DNA of 38,099 nt from an uncultured Eggerthellaceae bacterium (GCA_903789375.1 CAIFEB010000012.1:1-38099), one strand, 5' to 3'. Positions 1-8,092 are shown, counted from the stretch's first letter. A program made the numbers and translations. Notes: generated from the sequence alone by a model not told the origin.

Positions 1-1
1 C

Positions 2-232
2 GTTGTGCCCGGCAGCAGACCCGGTGCGGCCGCAGGAGCTGCGGGGGCGCCGCAGCCCGGCGGATACGCGCAAGCACCTACCAGCGGCGACCCGGCACCG
101 GGCGGGCGCGCTTCGGCAGAGGCGCAGACGAACGGTGCGTCGCGCGGTGGCTATGCGCCGGCGACGCGCCGCTCGGCAGCCATCGACCCGGGCATGACCA
201 GCGAAATACGTTTGAATATCGACGAAAGGTAA
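2..232 (+). CDS. C-terminal end of an unidentified protein (5' truncated)
   Basis: The frame is open from the window edge to TAA at 230-232, so only the last ~75 residues are present. They are rich in Gly, Ala, Pro and Gln, as in a disordered linker (GGYAQAP- and GGYAPAT-type segments), and end in a short ordered-looking tail, MTSEIRLNIDER. I do not recognise a family. The next gene begins 9 bases after the stop and its ribosome binding site overlaps this stop, so the gene is probably co-transcribed with the TauE-like permease and LytS kinase downstream. The internal GTG at 5 is not taken as the start because the frame continues upstream. Confidence 0.55.
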   Translation, partial: VVPGSRPGAAAGAAGAPQPGGYAQAPTSGDPAPGGRASAEAQTNGASRGGYAPATRRSAAIDPGMTSEIRLNIDER

Positions 233-241
233 GCGAGCCCC

Positions 242-1300
242 GTGCTGTTCTCGTTTCTTGCCTCGGCGGTCGTCGGTATCGGAATCGGCATCCTCTCGGG
301 GCTGCTCGGCATCGGCGGCGGCACGGTGATGGTTCCCATCTTCCGCCTGCTTTACAACATGAGCGCCGTCATGTCGACGGCCACCTCGCTGTTCGCGATC
401 ATTCCGACCTCGGTCAGCGGCGCGGCGTCGCACCTGTCGCGCAAGACGTGCCTGCCCAAGCTGGGCGTGGCGCTCGGTATCGGCGGCGCGATCATGTCGC
501 CGGTCGGCGTGCAGCTGGCCCAGCGGTCGCCGGGCTGGCTGGTCATGGCCGCCGCGGCGGCGATCATCGGCTTTTCCGCGTACAAGATGTTCCGCAAGGC
601 GGCGAAGATGAAGCCGGCGAAGGGAGCGGGCAAAGGCGCGGCTGTGCAGGTTGCGCGGGCGAAAGCCGTGGGAAATTCCCAAGCGGTGGGCGCCGGCGCT
701 GCTGCAGGTGCGGCGCCGGCAGACATGGTTGCGCAGGCAGCGGGCGCCGCTGACGTGACTGCTCAGGCAGCGGGTATCACTGGCGTGGCGGCTGCAGCGC
801 GGGTCGCGCCCGCGCACGCACCTGCGCAATCAACCGACACCGCCTCTGTCCCAGCCGCTCCGGCAGACGCGCAGTCTGCGGACGACGACACGGATGTCGC
901 GTCTTCGTCCGAAGCGTTCCGCCTGACGGGCGCGCAGTATCTCAAGGGCGCGGCAATCGGCCTGGTCGCGGGTTTGGCGTCGGGCTACGTCGGCGTCGGA
1001 GGTGGGTTCATCATGGTGCCGCTCATGCTCTCGTTGCTCAACGTCCCCATGAAACTCGCCTCGGGTACGTCGCTCATAGCCGTGGCCATCCTCGCCATCC
1101 CCGGTACTGTCGAGCAAGGCATGCTCGGCAACATCGATTACATCGCGGGCATCGCCATCGCGTGCGGCTCCATCCCCGGCGCCGCGCTGGGCGCGCGTCT
1201 GATCAAGTACGTGCCCGAGCGGATGCTGCGCATCCTGTTCGGCTGCTTTCTTCTGGTCGGCGCGGTCATGTTGGTCGTCAAGGAGATCGGGGTGCTGTAG
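242..1300 (+). CDS. TauE/SafE-family membrane permease with a low-complexity internal insert
   Basis: A 352-residue integral membrane protein of the TauE/SafE family, whose members move sulfonates, sulfite or other organic anions across the membrane. The N-terminal half shows the family signature, a hydrophobic helix followed by GLLGIGGGTVMVP. The second half repeats it as GYVGVGGGFIMVP, matching the internal two-fold repeat of the family. Between the halves, about residues 125-230, lies an Ala/Gly/Gln-rich stretch with acidic residues, longer than the usual cytoplasmic loop. The GTG at 242 is chosen because AAAGG at 226-230 precedes it and the permease signature starts at once. Its TAG stop overlaps the GTG of the kinase gene (TAGTG). 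The substrate is unknown; coupling to a LytS sensor suggests uptake or efflux linked to signalling, which is inference. Confidence 0.85.
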   Translation: MLFSFLASAVVGIGIGILSGLLGIGGGTVMVPIFRLLYNMSAVMSTATSLFAIIPTSVSGAASHLSRKTCLPKLGVALGIGGAIMSPVGVQLAQRSPGWLVMAAAAAIIGFSAYKMFRKAAKMKPAKGAGKGAAVQVARAKAVGNSQAVGAGAAAGAAPADMVAQAAGAADVTAQAAGITGVAAAARVAPAHAPAQSTDTASVPAAPADAQSADDDTDVASSSEAFRLTGAQYLKGAAIGLVAGLASGYVGVGGGFIMVPLMLSLLNVPMKLASGTSLIAVAILAIPGTVEQGMLGNIDYIAGIAIACGSIPGAALGARLIKYVPERMLRILFGCFLLVGAVMLVVKEIGVL

Positions 1301-2814
1301 TGTCGCACAAGGTTCAGAACACGTTGCGGAAGATTCTTCTGGGAGATTCCGCGTCGGAGGTCCGGCGCTATCTCAAGCTCGATCGCGGCGGCCGATACTT
1401 CACATCCGAGATGGTCCTGCTCGCGCTCGCGGTGTTCTCGGGCATCATGCTGCTGTGGATTCTGCTGTCCGATTACGACAACATGCCCGTTCAGGTGACG
1501 TTCGGCGTCATCATGACGTTCTCGCTCGTCATCTTCATCAGGCTGCTGCTCGACCCCGACTCGCTCGCCGCGCGCCAGACTGCCGAAATCCTGAGCCTCG
1601 CCGGCACCATGCTCACGTTCGCCAAGGACGGCCTGACTTCCGAGGCATCGCAGAAGATTTGCGAGCTTCTGCGTCCGGCCACGTCGGCCATCGCCGTTGC
1701 CATCACGGACCGCGAGCACATCCTGGGGTACGCGGGCTACAACGAGGACCGCAACCCGGCGGGATCCGACATCCGCACGCATGCGACGAAGCTGACTTTG
1801 GAAGACGGCAAGGCGCGCGTTCTGACGACGCACGACGAAATCGGCTTGCCCGACACCGAAGGCCGTTCGCGCATCCAGGCGGCGATCATCATGCCGCTGG
1901 TCGTGGGCTCGCGCATCGAGGGCACGCTGAAGTTCTACTACCGCAAGGCCAGCCACATCTCGCAGACCCAGGAGTCCACGGCGAAGGGGTTCGCCGAGCT
2001 GCTGTCGACGCAGATGTCCGCTGCCGCGTTCGAGGAGCAGCAGCGTCTGGCCACGAGCATGGAACTGAAGGCGCTTCAGGCGCAGATCAACCCCCACTTC
2101 CTGTTCAACACGCTCAACACCATCGCGTCGTTTATCCGCACCGACCCGATGAAGGCGCGCACGCTGCTGCGCGATTTCTCGGTGTTCTACCGCAGCACGC
2201 TCGAGGACGCGCATGACCTGATTCCGCTGCAGCGCGAAATCGACCAGGTCAAACGCTACTTTTCGTTTGAGGTCGCGCGATTCGGCGAAGAGCGGCTCAA
2301 GCTGGTCGTCGACGTCGAGCCCGAGGTGTCGCAGCTGCTCGTGCCGTCGTTCATGGTGCAGCCGCTGGTCGAGAACTCCGTCAAGCACGCGATGAAGTCC
2401 GAAGGCCAGCTGACCATCCACGTTAGGGCGGCCATTGACGACACCGGCAGCGTCGCCATCAGCGTGCAGGACAACGGCGTCGGCATGACCGAGGAGGCGC
2501 GCCAGGGCATCCTGCATCCGAAGTCGTCGTCGGGTCTGGGCATTGCGGTGAAGAACGTGCGCGACCGCATGCGCGGGTACTTCGGACCCGACGCCACGAT
2601 GGAGGTCGACAGCGAGCTGGGCAGGGGGACGACCATTACGTTCCGGTTCAGCAGGCCGCCGAGCGGCATCTACCTGGATACGGCGGGCGGGACGATCGAC
2701 CTGAGCGCGCAGGGGTTCGATCGGCCGCGGACGTTCCCGGCGGATACGGCAGACGACGAGGACGCATCGCATGACGATGACTGCGATGACGATGACGGGG
2801 AAGACGAGAAGTAG
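1300..2814 (+). CDS. LytS/YehU-type sensor histidine kinase
   Basis: A 504-residue membrane sensor kinase. Two hydrophobic helices lie at about residues 30-80, followed by a GAF-like region (about 100-245) containing IIMPLVVGSRIEGTLKFYY. The His_kinase (LytS type) domain has the phospho-acceptor His266 in QINPHFLFNTLN, and a HATPase_c domain follows (N-box VQPLVENSVKHA; G-boxes DNGVGM and GLGIAVKNVRDRM). The C-terminal ~25 residues are almost all Asp/Glu. The GTG at 1300 overlaps the permease stop and has AAGGAG at 1280-1285; the longer frame starting at 1162 lies inside the permease gene. Kinases of this family normally signal to a LytTR response regulator encoded next door. None is seen here, and the sequence runs into a poly-G block about 170 bases later. 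Confidence 0.9.
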   Translation: MSHKVQNTLRKILLGDSASEVRRYLKLDRGGRYFTSEMVLLALAVFSGIMLLWILLSDYDNMPVQVTFGVIMTFSLVIFIRLLLDPDSLAARQTAEILSLAGTMLTFAKDGLTSEASQKICELLRPATSAIAVAITDREHILGYAGYNEDRNPAGSDIRTHATKLTLEDGKARVLTTHDEIGLPDTEGRSRIQAAIIMPLVVGSRIEGTLKFYYRKASHISQTQESTAKGFAELLSTQMSAAAFEEQQRLATSMELKALQAQINPHFLFNTLNTIASFIRTDPMKARTLLRDFSVFYRSTLEDAHDLIPLQREIDQVKRYFSFEVARFGEERLKLVVDVEPEVSQLLVPSFMVQPLVENSVKHAMKSEGQLTIHVRAAIDDTGSVAISVQDNGVGMTEEARQGILHPKSSSGLGIAVKNVRDRMRGYFGPDATMEVDSELGRGTTITFRFSRPPSGIYLDTAGGTIDLSAQGFDRPRTFPADTADDEDASHDDDCDDDDGEDEK

Positions 2815-2860
2815 GCGCCCGTTTTGGCTGATGGGCGCATGGCGCTTCGTAAGGCGCCGC
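2815..2860 (+). terminator. Possible weak terminator after the LytS gene
   Basis: Two short inverted repeats follow the kinase stop: GCGCCC (2815-2820) with GGGCGC (2833-2838), and GGCGC (2841-2845) with GCGCC (2854-2858). Only GCTTTGT follows, so the U-tract is poor. The stem-loops are visible; terminator function is a guess. Confidence 0.25.
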
Positions 2861-2986
2861 TTTGTGGGCGAATGCCTGGTTTGGATAGCGCCGCTTTTCC
2901 GGACGAGCGCACAAAGCTTGCGGGCGCGGGCTGTTGTTGAGGTGCGGCGCGGCCGAGTCGAGCCGCATGCAGCTTCCTCAAACACC

Positions 2987-3120
2987 AAGGGGGGGGGGGG
3001 GGGGGGGGGGGGGGGCGGCCGGGGGGGGGGGGGGGGGGTGGGGGGGGGGGGGGGGGGGGGCGGGTCGCCCCTTCGGCCGCTCCCACAACCCCCGGGGGGC
3101 CGGCCGGGTGGGGGGGGCCC
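2987..3120. other. Poly-G low-complexity block, probable assembly artefact
   Basis: From about 2990 to 3061 the sequence is almost unbroken G with a few C and T interruptions, then a G/C-only-like stretch to about 3120 before ordinary sequence resumes. No gene fits it. Runs of G are the typical error of two-colour Illumina chemistry when signal is lost, and the contig end at 37978-38099 has the same character. The 415-base gap between the kinase and serA (2815-3229) otherwise holds no recognisable gene. The join between the two flanks should be treated as unproven. Confidence 0.75.
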
Positions 3121-3229
3121 GCCCCTTTGCATTGCAGTGCGTGATCGAACGCCGCAGTCGCCTGTTGCGACCGCGGCGGATGCGCGAGGGCGTGAAGCGG
3201 TGTCGCGTTGCACCCTCGCGGAAGTGCTG

Positions 3230-4396
3230 CTACTTCACCACGCGGACGCGGTTCACGCCCTCGAGTGCGCCGATGGTGGCGATGTCGTCGTCGGCGAGCG
3301 CCTGGTTGAGGTCGATGAGCGCGTAGGCGTAATTGCCGCGCGACTTCGACGTGATGTTGTCCACGTTGATGTCCTTCTTGCTCAGCGCATCGGTCACGCC
3401 GCTGATGATGCCGGGCACGTTGTTGTGCAGGATAGCGACGCGGCTGCCGGTCTCCGGCGCGGGGCCCATGTCGCACGCCGGATAGTTCACCGAGTTGCGG
3501 ATGTTGCCGTTGTCGACGTAATCGACCAGCTCGTGCACGGCCATGACTGCGCAGTTCTCCTCCGCTTCGGCCGTCGACGCGCCCAGATGCGGCAGCACGA
3601 TCGTGTTCTTGGTGCCCACGAGGCCCGGAACGGCGAAGTCGGTGATGTAGCGGCCGAGTTTGCCCTGTTCGAGGGCCTCTTCCAGTGCGGGGATGTCGAC
3701 GAGCTTGTCGCGCGAGAAATTCAGGAACACGGCGTCGTCCTTCATCAGGCTCAGCTCATGCTTGCCGATCATGCCCTTGGTGGAGTCCATCGCCGGCACG
3801 TGGATGGTGATGTAGTCGCACTGGCCGCACAGGTCGTCCAGGTTGGTCAGGTGGTGCACCTGGCTGGAGATGCGCCACGCAGCGTTGACGGACACGTACG
3901 GGTCGTAGCCGTAGACCTCCATGCCCAGCTCAAGCGCGGCGTTGGCGACGAGCGCACCGATGGCGCCCAGGCCGATGACGCCCAGTTTCTTGCCCTGGAT
4001 CTCGCGGCCGGCGAAGGCCTTCTTCGCCTTCTCCGCCGCCTTGGCGATGTTCTCGTCGTCGGCGTTTTCCTTGCACCACTCCACGCCGTCGATGATGCCG
4101 CGGCTGCCCAGGAACAGCGAGCACAGTACGAGCTCCTTCACGGCGTTCGCGTTGGCGCCCGGGGTGTTGAACACAACGATGCCCTCGTCGGCGCAGCGGT
4201 CGAGCGGGATGTTGTTGACGCCGGCGCCCGCGCGCGCGATGGCGAGCAGGCTCGGCGGGAACTGCGTGTCATGGAGCTTGGCGCTGCGGACGAGGATGCC
4301 CGTCGCTTCGTCGAGCGAATCCGTCAGCGAGTAACCGGCGGGCAGTTGGTCGGTTCCCTTCTTCGAGATGTTGTTCAGGCAGTGGATCTTGGGCAT
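3230..4396 (-). CDS. serA: D-3-phosphoglycerate dehydrogenase with ACT domain
   Basis: A 388-residue NAD-dependent dehydrogenase that oxidises 3-phosphoglycerate to 3-phosphohydroxypyruvate, the first step of serine synthesis, in the cytoplasm. The substrate-binding part shows ARAGAGVNNIPLDRC and VVFNTPGANANAVKE. The Rossmann site is GLGAIG at residues 142-147 with the NAD ribose-binding Asp165 in GYDP. Arg229 (NFSRDKLVD) and His270 (LPHLGAST) fit the catalytic Arg and His. An ACT regulatory domain closes the protein (about 318-388; HNNVPGIISGVTDAL), as in the short 3PGDH form. The usual catalytic Glu before the PHLGAST motif is not obvious (DFAVPGLVG here). The ATG at 4396 follows a GGAAAGGAAG ribosome site (4401-4410). 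The gene is divergent from the BspA-like gene and has no serC beside it. Confidence 0.93.
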   Translation of the reverse strand: MPKIHCLNNISKKGTDQLPAGYSLTDSLDEATGILVRSAKLHDTQFPPSLLAIARAGAGVNNIPLDRCADEGIVVFNTPGANANAVKELVLCSLFLGSRGIIDGVEWCKENADDENIAKAAEKAKKAFAGREIQGKKLGVIGLGAIGALVANAALELGMEVYGYDPYVSVNAAWRISSQVHHLTNLDDLCGQCDYITIHVPAMDSTKGMIGKHELSLMKDDAVFLNFSRDKLVDIPALEEALEQGKLGRYITDFAVPGLVGTKNTIVLPHLGASTAEAEENCAVMAVHELVDYVDNGNIRNSVNYPACDMGPAPETGSRVAILHNNVPGIISGVTDALSKKDINVDNITSKSRGNYAYALIDLNQALADDDIATIGALEGVNRVRVVK

Positions 4397-4474
4397 GGCG
4401 CTTCCTTTCCGAAGAACAGCTGAGCTGCACAGGATGTCGAACCGGCGTGCGCCGGATCGGGAACGTACGTGCTT

Positions 4475-4502
4475 ATTGTATCCCTCACGTGGGGGTTGCC
4501 GA
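4475..4502 (-). promoter_or_regulatory. Candidate serA promoter and leader hairpin
   Basis: On the minus strand a -10 TACAAT (4475-4480) is preceded by TCGGCA (4497-4502) at 16 bases. Transcription would begin near 4468 and give a leader of about 70 bases that contains the hairpin CCGGC-gtgc-GCCGG (4442-4455). The match to the -35 consensus is only fair. Confidence 0.4.
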
Positions 4503-4585
4503 TGGTTTTACGAGGACTGATGGGCTGTTTGGCGGTGCACGGCGCTGTTGGGCCGTACCATCAGAGGGAAGGCAAGGAGGCAGGC

Positions 4586-6586
4586 ATGGATGAGCGCGCG
4601 TTCGGCGAGGCGCTGGCGAAGCAGACGGTGTGGGGAAGCCGGTACACGTTTTCCATCTCCGAGGCGGGCGTGCGGATCCAGCGGTGCGAAAGCGAGGAGC
4701 GGCGCATCACGGTGCCGAACGTGCTCGGCGGAACGTCCGTCGTGGCCATCGAGCCGTGGGCGTTCGCCGGGTTGAGCCGCTGCGAGGCGCTCGTGTGCCC
4801 GCCGCAGGTGACGTCCGTCGGCACGGCGGCGTTTGCGGAGTGCCGCCATCTGCGCCAGATCGTCTTTCCCGAGGACGTGCGCGTGTTCGACGGGAGCTGG
4901 CTCGCGTCCGATTCGCAAATCGAGGACATCGTGCTGCCCGCCCGCGCCGCGCGCATCGACCTGCGTACGGCCACGTCGTGTCTGCCCATGCGGTTGTTCG
5001 TGGGAGCGGGAACGCGCGAACTGTTGATTCCCGCGCCGTGGAAGGGCGCGCTGAGGGCCATCGCCATCGCGGCGGACAACCCCTGGCTCGAAACCGACGG
5101 GACGGCGCTCTACGACCGGCGCAACGGCGGGCTGGTCGCGTGCGCGCTCGATCGCGAATCGTATCGGGTGAAGGCGGGCTGCACGCGCATCGCCGACCGC
5201 GCATTCGAGGGCTGTCATCACCTGGCGCACGTGGAGGTGCCGGCGTCGGTGCGCACCATCGGCGCGCATGCGTTTGATGGGACGGCGCTGGTCGGAGCGG
5301 GCGCGTGGAACGGCGGGCTCGAAATCAGCCCCGAAAACGATGCGCTCATCTGTACGGATGAAGGCTTGCTGCTGGAGCGGATGCCGCAGGGCGCCGGTAG
5401 CAGGGACGCGTGTGCCAGCGGCGGTTCGGCTGATGCCGGCGCTTCCGTTGTCGCCACCGCCGGCGATGGCGGCGAAGGGGCGGCGCTCGCCGACCAAGAC
5501 GATGGGCGAGCCCCCGGCGAGGGGCGGGCGCTCGCAGCTGCCGGCGATGCCCCTACGCAGGGCGCCGGCGCCGATGGATGGCGCGTCGTTGCCTGCCTCG
5601 ACGCGGCGGCGCGTTCGGTTCACGTTCCGGCGGGCGTCCGAGCCATCGGGCCGCGGGCGTTTGACGGTTGCGGCGAGCTTGCGACGGTGGAGCTGCCGAA
5701 CGGCCTGGTCGCAATCGGCGAAGCGGCATTCGCCGGATGCGCAAACCTCGAGCAAGCCGACTTCCCCGCGACGCTTGAGGCGGTGGGACCTGCGGCGTTC
5801 TCCAACACGGCGCTCACAAGCGTCCGCATCCCCGAGCGAATGCGGACGCTTGGCGCCGGCTCGCTGCCACCGCAGTGCACGCGCATCACAATCGACCCGG
5901 GCAATCCGGTGTTCGTTCGCGAGGGGGCGCTGCTGGTGCGGCGCGACGATGGCGCGGCCGAGGTCGTTCGCTACCTGGGGCCCGACGCCGACGTCTCACT
6001 TCCGGAGGACACGTCGGCGGTGGCGCCGCGGGCGTTCTACGGTGCGCGCGGCATCGACCGGCTGACGTTTCCGGCGCGGCGCATCGAGGTGGGGCAGGGC
6101 TCGTTCGATTTTCGTCAGCCGCCGATTGAACTCGTGTTCGAGCTGGCGGCGGAGGATCCGCTCGTGCTGCGGCTTCCGCGCGACGCGTACGGGCTGGCAG
6201 GCGTGCGTCGTTCGCTTGCCGAGGGAATAGTCGACCCTGCGGCGGCGGCGCGCGCGTGTGACGAGATGGTTCCGTACTCCGACGCGGTGTTCGAACGGTC
6301 GCGCTACGCCGTCGAGCGTTTGGCGGACGGACGGTTCCTCACCGACGAGAACCGCACGCAGATGCGGGAGTCGCTCGCCGAGGGGGCGCTCGAGGCGAGC
6401 GACGCGTTCGTCGAGCGAGGATTCTCGTCCGGATTGCGCGCGCTCGTCGATTTCGGCTTTTTGAACAAGGCAAACATCACCGAGGCGATCGATCGCGCGC
6501 AGCGGGCGGGGAACGTTCCCATGACGGCGCTGCTGCTCGAGCTCAAGCGCGAGCGGATCGGCATGGACAACGACTATGCGCTGTAG
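4586..6586 (+). CDS. BspA-like leucine-rich repeat protein (LRR_5), cytoplasmic
   Basis: A 666-residue protein built of LRR_5/BspA-type repeats. Repeats such as AFAGLSRCEALVCPPQVTSV, AFEGCHHLAHVEVPASVRTI and AFDGCGELATVELPNGLVAI have the family pattern F-x-x-C-x-x-L-x-x-hydrophobic-x-x-P. An Ala/Gly/Asp-rich low-complexity insert lies at about residues 265-330, between two repeats. The last ~120 residues are not LRR; they look helical (RYAVERLADGRFLT, LRALVDFGFLNKANITEAI). No signal peptide is seen, so it is probably intracellular, unlike surface BspA proteins. The ATG at 4586 is preferred over the upstream 4469 because AAGGAGG (4574-4580) sits five bases before it. Function is unknown; LRR proteins usually bind other proteins. 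Confidence 0.8.
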   Translation: MDERAFGEALAKQTVWGSRYTFSISEAGVRIQRCESEERRITVPNVLGGTSVVAIEPWAFAGLSRCEALVCPPQVTSVGTAAFAECRHLRQIVFPEDVRVFDGSWLASDSQIEDIVLPARAARIDLRTATSCLPMRLFVGAGTRELLIPAPWKGALRAIAIAADNPWLETDGTALYDRRNGGLVACALDRESYRVKAGCTRIADRAFEGCHHLAHVEVPASVRTIGAHAFDGTALVGAGAWNGGLEISPENDALICTDEGLLLERMPQGAGSRDACASGGSADAGASVVATAGDGGEGAALADQDDGRAPGEGRALAAAGDAPTQGAGADGWRVVACLDAAARSVHVPAGVRAIGPRAFDGCGELATVELPNGLVAIGEAAFAGCANLEQADFPATLEAVGPAAFSNTALTSVRIPERMRTLGAGSLPPQCTRITIDPGNPVFVREGALLVRRDDGAAEVVRYLGPDADVSLPEDTSAVAPRAFYGARGIDRLTFPARRIEVGQGSFDFRQPPIELVFELAAEDPLVLRLPRDAYGLAGVRRSLAEGIVDPAAAARACDEMVPYSDAVFERSRYAVERLADGRFLTDENRTQMRESLAEGALEASDAFVERGFSSGLRALVDFGFLNKANITEAIDRAQRAGNVPMTALLLELKRERIGMDNDYAL

Positions 6587-6615
6587 GCGCGCGGGTGTCG
6601 TGTGTGGGGGATTTC

Positions 6616-7431
6616 ATGGGCGAGAAGAACAAGAGCCAGCAACGGGAAAACGGCGGGGCCGGTGCGTCGACAGACGCGGAGCAGACGCCGTCCTCTTCGC
6701 GCGGAGGACGCACTTGTACGGAAACGCCGCGACCGAAGCAGACGATGGCGCAATTCGAGCAGGAGGTGCTGCAATCCAAGCAGGCAGCCGCGCAACCCGA
6801 ACGGGAAACATCACAAAACTGCGGGTGGTATGGCACGTCTTCAGGGCGTATGGAGCGGAGCGAAAGCCCTGCGGCATCGACAGATGAACCTTATGCATCA
6901 CGGAATCGCAAACCGAAGCGGCGCGCCGTCGACCTTCCCTATGACCGTCGGCGCCATGTAACGGCGTGGCTGCTCGTGGCGCTGTGGGCGGGGTTCATAT
7001 TCTGGGCGAGCGCCCATACCGGTTCGCAGCTGGATTACGGAAACGACCTGCTCGCGCGGGCGAAAGCGTGGCTGAGCGATGCGGCGTTCCAGCTGTTCGG
7101 GTACGCAGGCGACGTCTCGCCGGTCGGGCATTTCTGCGAGTATTTCGTGTTCGGCCTGCTCGTCGCCCGTGCGACGGCGTTCGGCGCGCCTCATCGGTGG
7201 CGCACCGACGACCATCTGGTCCGCTGGCGCGCCAGCGCGATGACGGCGGGCGTGACAGCGCTGTACGCCCTTTCCGACGAGCTTCACCAGCTGTTCGTGC
7301 CCAATCGCTCGTGCGATCCTGCCGATTGGGCCGTCGACATGGTGGCTGCGACGATCGCATCCCTCATTGCCGTTGCCATCGTGCGCCGCGGGCAGAGGAA
7401 ACGGCAAGCGTCGCGAGCGCAGCGGCCATAA
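6616..7431 (+). CDS. VanZ-like family membrane protein with disordered N-terminus
   Basis: A 271-residue protein. The first ~105 residues are charged, Gln/Arg/Glu-rich and probably disordered. The rest is a VanZ-like domain: hydrophobic helices from about residue 110 (LLVALWAGFIFWASAHTGS), then GHFCEYFVFGLL and ALSDELHQLFVPNR, the family's conserved HFxEY and SDExxQxFVPxR motifs. VanZ of glycopeptide-resistance clusters gives low-level teicoplanin resistance, but most chromosomal relatives have no known role, so resistance should not be inferred. The ATG at 6616 is chosen for GGGGGA just upstream (6606-6611); a GTG at 6595 in the same frame is the alternative. Its 3' end overlaps the convergent small membrane protein gene by 68 bases. 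Confidence 0.75.
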   Translation: MGEKNKSQQRENGGAGASTDAEQTPSSSRGGRTCTETPRPKQTMAQFEQEVLQSKQAAAQPERETSQNCGWYGTSSGRMERSESPAASTDEPYASRNRKPKRRAVDLPYDRRRHVTAWLLVALWAGFIFWASAHTGSQLDYGNDLLARAKAWLSDAAFQLFGYAGDVSPVGHFCEYFVFGLLVARATAFGAPHRWRTDDHLVRWRASAMTAGVTALYALSDELHQLFVPNRSCDPADWAVDMVAATIASLIAVAIVRRGQRKRQASRAQRP

Positions 7432-7867
7432 GGATGAGCCCTGCGCCATCGAACCAGATGAAGCGCGTAATCGACTCAGCAAGCACGCCGTTTTGCACGG
7501 GCAGGCTCGCGCGCAGCAGGCTCTCGCCGACGAGCCCGATGGCCTGCTGGACGAGCACGACGACGGCGAGCGACCGGAACCGCTGAGGCGAGGCGATGAC
7601 CGGCGGATACGTCGCGTTCCACATGAGAAACGCGATGCCGATGCCCTGCACGGCCGCACGGCCCGCCGTTCCCGAAAGCTCGTATGCGCCCATGAACTGG
7701 TCGGGAACGATGCAGAACGACAGCGCGCATTGGACGTTCAAAACGAACACGACCGTGTAGGAGATGCGGCAGAACCATTGGCTTGCGCGGTTCGGACGCC
7801 CGGGCTGCGAACATTCTCCGGCGCGCTGTTCGGCGGTATGCGTGGTGGTTGCTGCGGCGGCTCTCAC
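7364..7867 (-). CDS. Small polytopic membrane protein of unknown function
   Basis: A 167-residue protein with about four predicted membrane helices: around residues 32-52 (ISYTVVFVLNVQCALSF), 65-88, 95-115 (SLAVVVLVQQAIGLVG) and 138-158 (GAGLILMAAALATLAV). The N-terminal 25 residues are polar. I do not recognise a family. The GTG at 7867 is selected because AAAGGAG lies seven bases before it; the open frame runs further upstream to 8416 but would cover the SRAP promoter and parS. The last 68 bases overlap the end of the VanZ-like gene on the other strand, so both termini share coding DNA and no terminator can lie between them. Confidence 0.6.
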   Translation of the reverse strand: MRAAAATTTHTAEQRAGECSQPGRPNRASQWFCRISYTVVFVLNVQCALSFCIVPDQFMGAYELSGTAGRAAVQGIGIAFLMWNATYPPVIASPQRFRSLAVVVLVQQAIGLVGESLLRASLPVQNGVLAESITRFIWFDGAGLILMAAALATLAVSSARGARWQRQ

Positions 7868-7991
7868 AGGGCGGCTCCTTTCGGCGAATATGGTACCGCA
7901 GGGCAGGTGCAGGGGAGCGAACGGCGTCAGACTCCCGAGCACGTGGAGCGAGCATCCCCTCTCTTGCAGCTGTGCGGTGGCACCGCGTTCA

Positions 7992-8041
7992 CCCGATTGT
8001 GCCAGCTGTTCGGCGACCTCGCATTCGCCCGATTGTGCCAG
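7992..8041 (+). repeat. Direct repeat CCCGATTGTGCCAG x2 upstream of SRAP
   Basis: The 14-mer CCCGATTGTGCCAG occurs at 7992-8005 and again at 8028-8041, a period of 36 bases. The second copy contains the proposed -35 box. It may be a regulator site or simply a small duplication. Confidence 0.5.
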
Positions 8042-8061
8042 TTCGGTACACGCGTTATAGT
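8033..8061 (+). promoter_or_regulatory. Promoter of the SRAP gene
   Basis: TTGTGC (8033-8038) and TATAGT (8056-8061) are separated by 17 bases, a good sigma-70-type promoter. Transcription would start near 8068, placing parS inside the 5' leader of about 110 bases. No LexA-type box was recognised by eye. Confidence 0.6.
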
Positions 8062-8072
8062 GAAAACGAACA

Positions 8073-8092
8073 GATGTTTCACGTGAAACATC
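8073..8092. promoter_or_regulatory. parS: parS centromere site (ParB/Spo0J binding)
   Basis: A perfect 20-base palindrome, GATGTTTCACGTGAAACATC, whose core TGTTTCACGTGAAACA (8075-8090) equals the conserved bacterial parS consensus. ParB dimers bind such sites, load and spread with CTP, and with ParA and SMC organise and segregate the replication origin region. parS sites cluster near oriC, so this window is probably in the origin-proximal part of the chromosome, though no dnaA, parA or parB gene is visible here. It lies about 90 bases upstream of the SRAP start codon. Confidence 0.88.

Noticed and set aside
2990-3061. G-quadruplex or phase-variable G-tract
   Set aside because: Over 70 nearly continuous G with scattered errors is much longer than functional tracts and matches the known poly-G sequencing artefact; the contig end repeats it.
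1138-3213. Long minus-strand open frame (691 codons) over the permease and LytS genes
   Set aside because: It is the Arg/His-rich complement of two clear genes and includes poly-Pro from the poly-G block; no ribosome site or family.
6616-7431. Vancomycin/teicoplanin resistance gene
   Set aside because: Only the VanZ-like fold is present; no vanH, vanA/B, vanX or vanRS genes accompany it, and most VanZ-like proteins are not resistance factors.
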